From Desulfuromonadaceae bacterium (GTDB taxonomy: Bacteria > Desulfobacterota > Desulfuromonadia > Desulfuromonadales > UBA2294): a DNA stretch of 42,838 nucleotides. The DNA lies in contig JAGXHN010000044.1 of NCBI GenBank assembly GCA_024636225.1, positions 1-42,838 of the forward strand. The letters run 5' to 3'. This document shows positions 42,478 through 42,838 of the stretch, piece after piece. Below the pieces are notes generated by a model that was given only the letters and a program-made list of their open reading frames with translations, ran no database searches and had not been told where the DNA came from. Made by a program: the position numbers and the translations under genes. Each line of letters opens with the position of its first letter. The first letter of the stretch is position 1.

Positions 42478-42838
42478 TCAATTGCCGGCGTTTGTCGGTT
42501 CAAATTGTAGCGCCTGTTTCGGGAAGATCAGGTCAGGGTTCTCGATTCCGTTCTGTCGGGCAATTTCAGGATAATTCCAGGGGTTCCCGGTCAAACGTTG
42601 TGCAATATTCCAGAGTGTATCCCCGGCAACGACCCGGTACATAAGATCTGTGCCTGTGTCGCCATCGTTGCGTAAACCGGCCGGGATCCTGATAACGGGG
42701 CCGAAAGTAGCTGGTGAAAGCGGCTGTTCGTCGGATCTGGTGTGGGCCGGTTTCGGATCGGATATTGCCGATGATTTATCAACCGCGGGAGTAAAAGGGG
42801 GTGTCTTGAGCTCCTCTTGATCAGGTTCGGCTCCATGC
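42478..42838 (-). CDS. LysM-domain protein, C-terminal part (5' end outside window)
   Basis: The last 119 or so residues of a protein that runs off the window edge. The part seen is a proline- and serine-rich linker followed by a LysM domain near the C-terminus (YRVVAGDTLWNIAQRLTGNP, then NYPEIARQNGIENPDLIF), which binds the glycan chain of peptidoglycan. It is likely exported or envelope-associated, but the N-terminus needed to judge this is missing. The correct frame ends with TGA at 42480-42478. An open frame at 42591-42836 on the same strand is out of phase and is not the gene. Confidence 0.88.
   Translation of the reverse strand, partial: HGAEPDQEELKTPPFTPAVDKSSAISDPKPAHTRSDEQPLSPATFGPVIRIPAGLRNDGDTGTDLMYRVVAGDTLWNIAQRLTGNPWNYPEIARQNGIENPDLIFPKQALQFEPTNAGN

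Noticed and set aside
42591..42836. 81-codon minus-strand frame at the right edge
   Set aside because: It is out of phase with the LysM frame, which carries a recognisable domain and ends at 42478.

Overview
The window looks like chromosomal DNA of a Desulfuromonadia bacterium (Geobacter/Pelobacter/Desulfuromonas type). That placement is inferred from the gene set: a single-chain pyruvate carboxylase, several sigma-54 enhancer-binding regulators, a REC-PilZ protein, rubrerythrin, HypF, and the MTAP-PfkB-PNP salvage row. I saw no rRNA, tRNA, CRISPR array, phage or complete insertion sequence. Base composition is fairly even, so this is mainly ordinary core genome. The interest lies in its regulatory DNA.

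Layout. 1-785: C-terminal part of a sigma-54 enhancer-binding protein (EBP). 786-1168: non-coding stretch with long inverted repeats, a textbook -24/-12 promoter, two C-rich hairpins and a strong terminator, together a candidate sigma-54-dependent small RNA next to its likely activator. 1169-5465: M16 peptidase pair plus a YihY/BrkB membrane protein. 5449-6177 (-): lpxH, apparently leaderless. 6430-13797: TPR protein, copper P-type ATPase, NrnA-like DHH phosphoesterase, cell-wall amidase, RNase PH and RdgB. 13962-15041: ndk and a Gre-like protein. 15166-20367: rlmN, then a purine/methylthioadenosine salvage row (mtnP, PfkB kinase, unknown protein, TPR lipoprotein, PNP). 20456-22673: single-domain response regulator (apparently leaderless), universal stress protein, REC-histidine kinase. 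22728-27266: FAD oxidoreductase, YhaM-like HD nuclease, metallo-beta-lactamase hydrolase, coaBC. 27263-28186 (-): secreted zinc phospholipase C-like protein. 28241-29774: family 4 uracil-DNA glycosylase and REC-PilZ protein. 29767-31149 (-): full-length NtrC-type EBP. 31575-35027: pyruvate carboxylase. 35204-39679: rubrerythrin, ammonium transporter, HypF. 39755-42128 (-): MCP-cheW operon. 42478-42838 (-): C-terminus of a LysM protein.

Sigma-54 is the recurring regulatory theme. Exact-spacing GG-N10-G(C/A) promoters lie before the candidate sRNA (920-936), amtB (35943-35958) and the MCP-cheW operon (42233-42249, minus strand). Two EBPs are encoded here. A 14-bp palindrome upstream of the MCP promoter shares a 9-mer with the upstream region of the second EBP. 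A second theme is leaderless translation: lpxH and the 20456 response regulator both have near-consensus promoters whose -10 box ends exactly 7 nt before the ATG, with no Shine-Dalgarno. Three convergent gene pairs overlap at their 3' ends with no terminator between them.

All calls come from reading the sequence and from family knowledge. No database search or structure prediction was run. Promoter, sRNA and operator calls are hypotheses.
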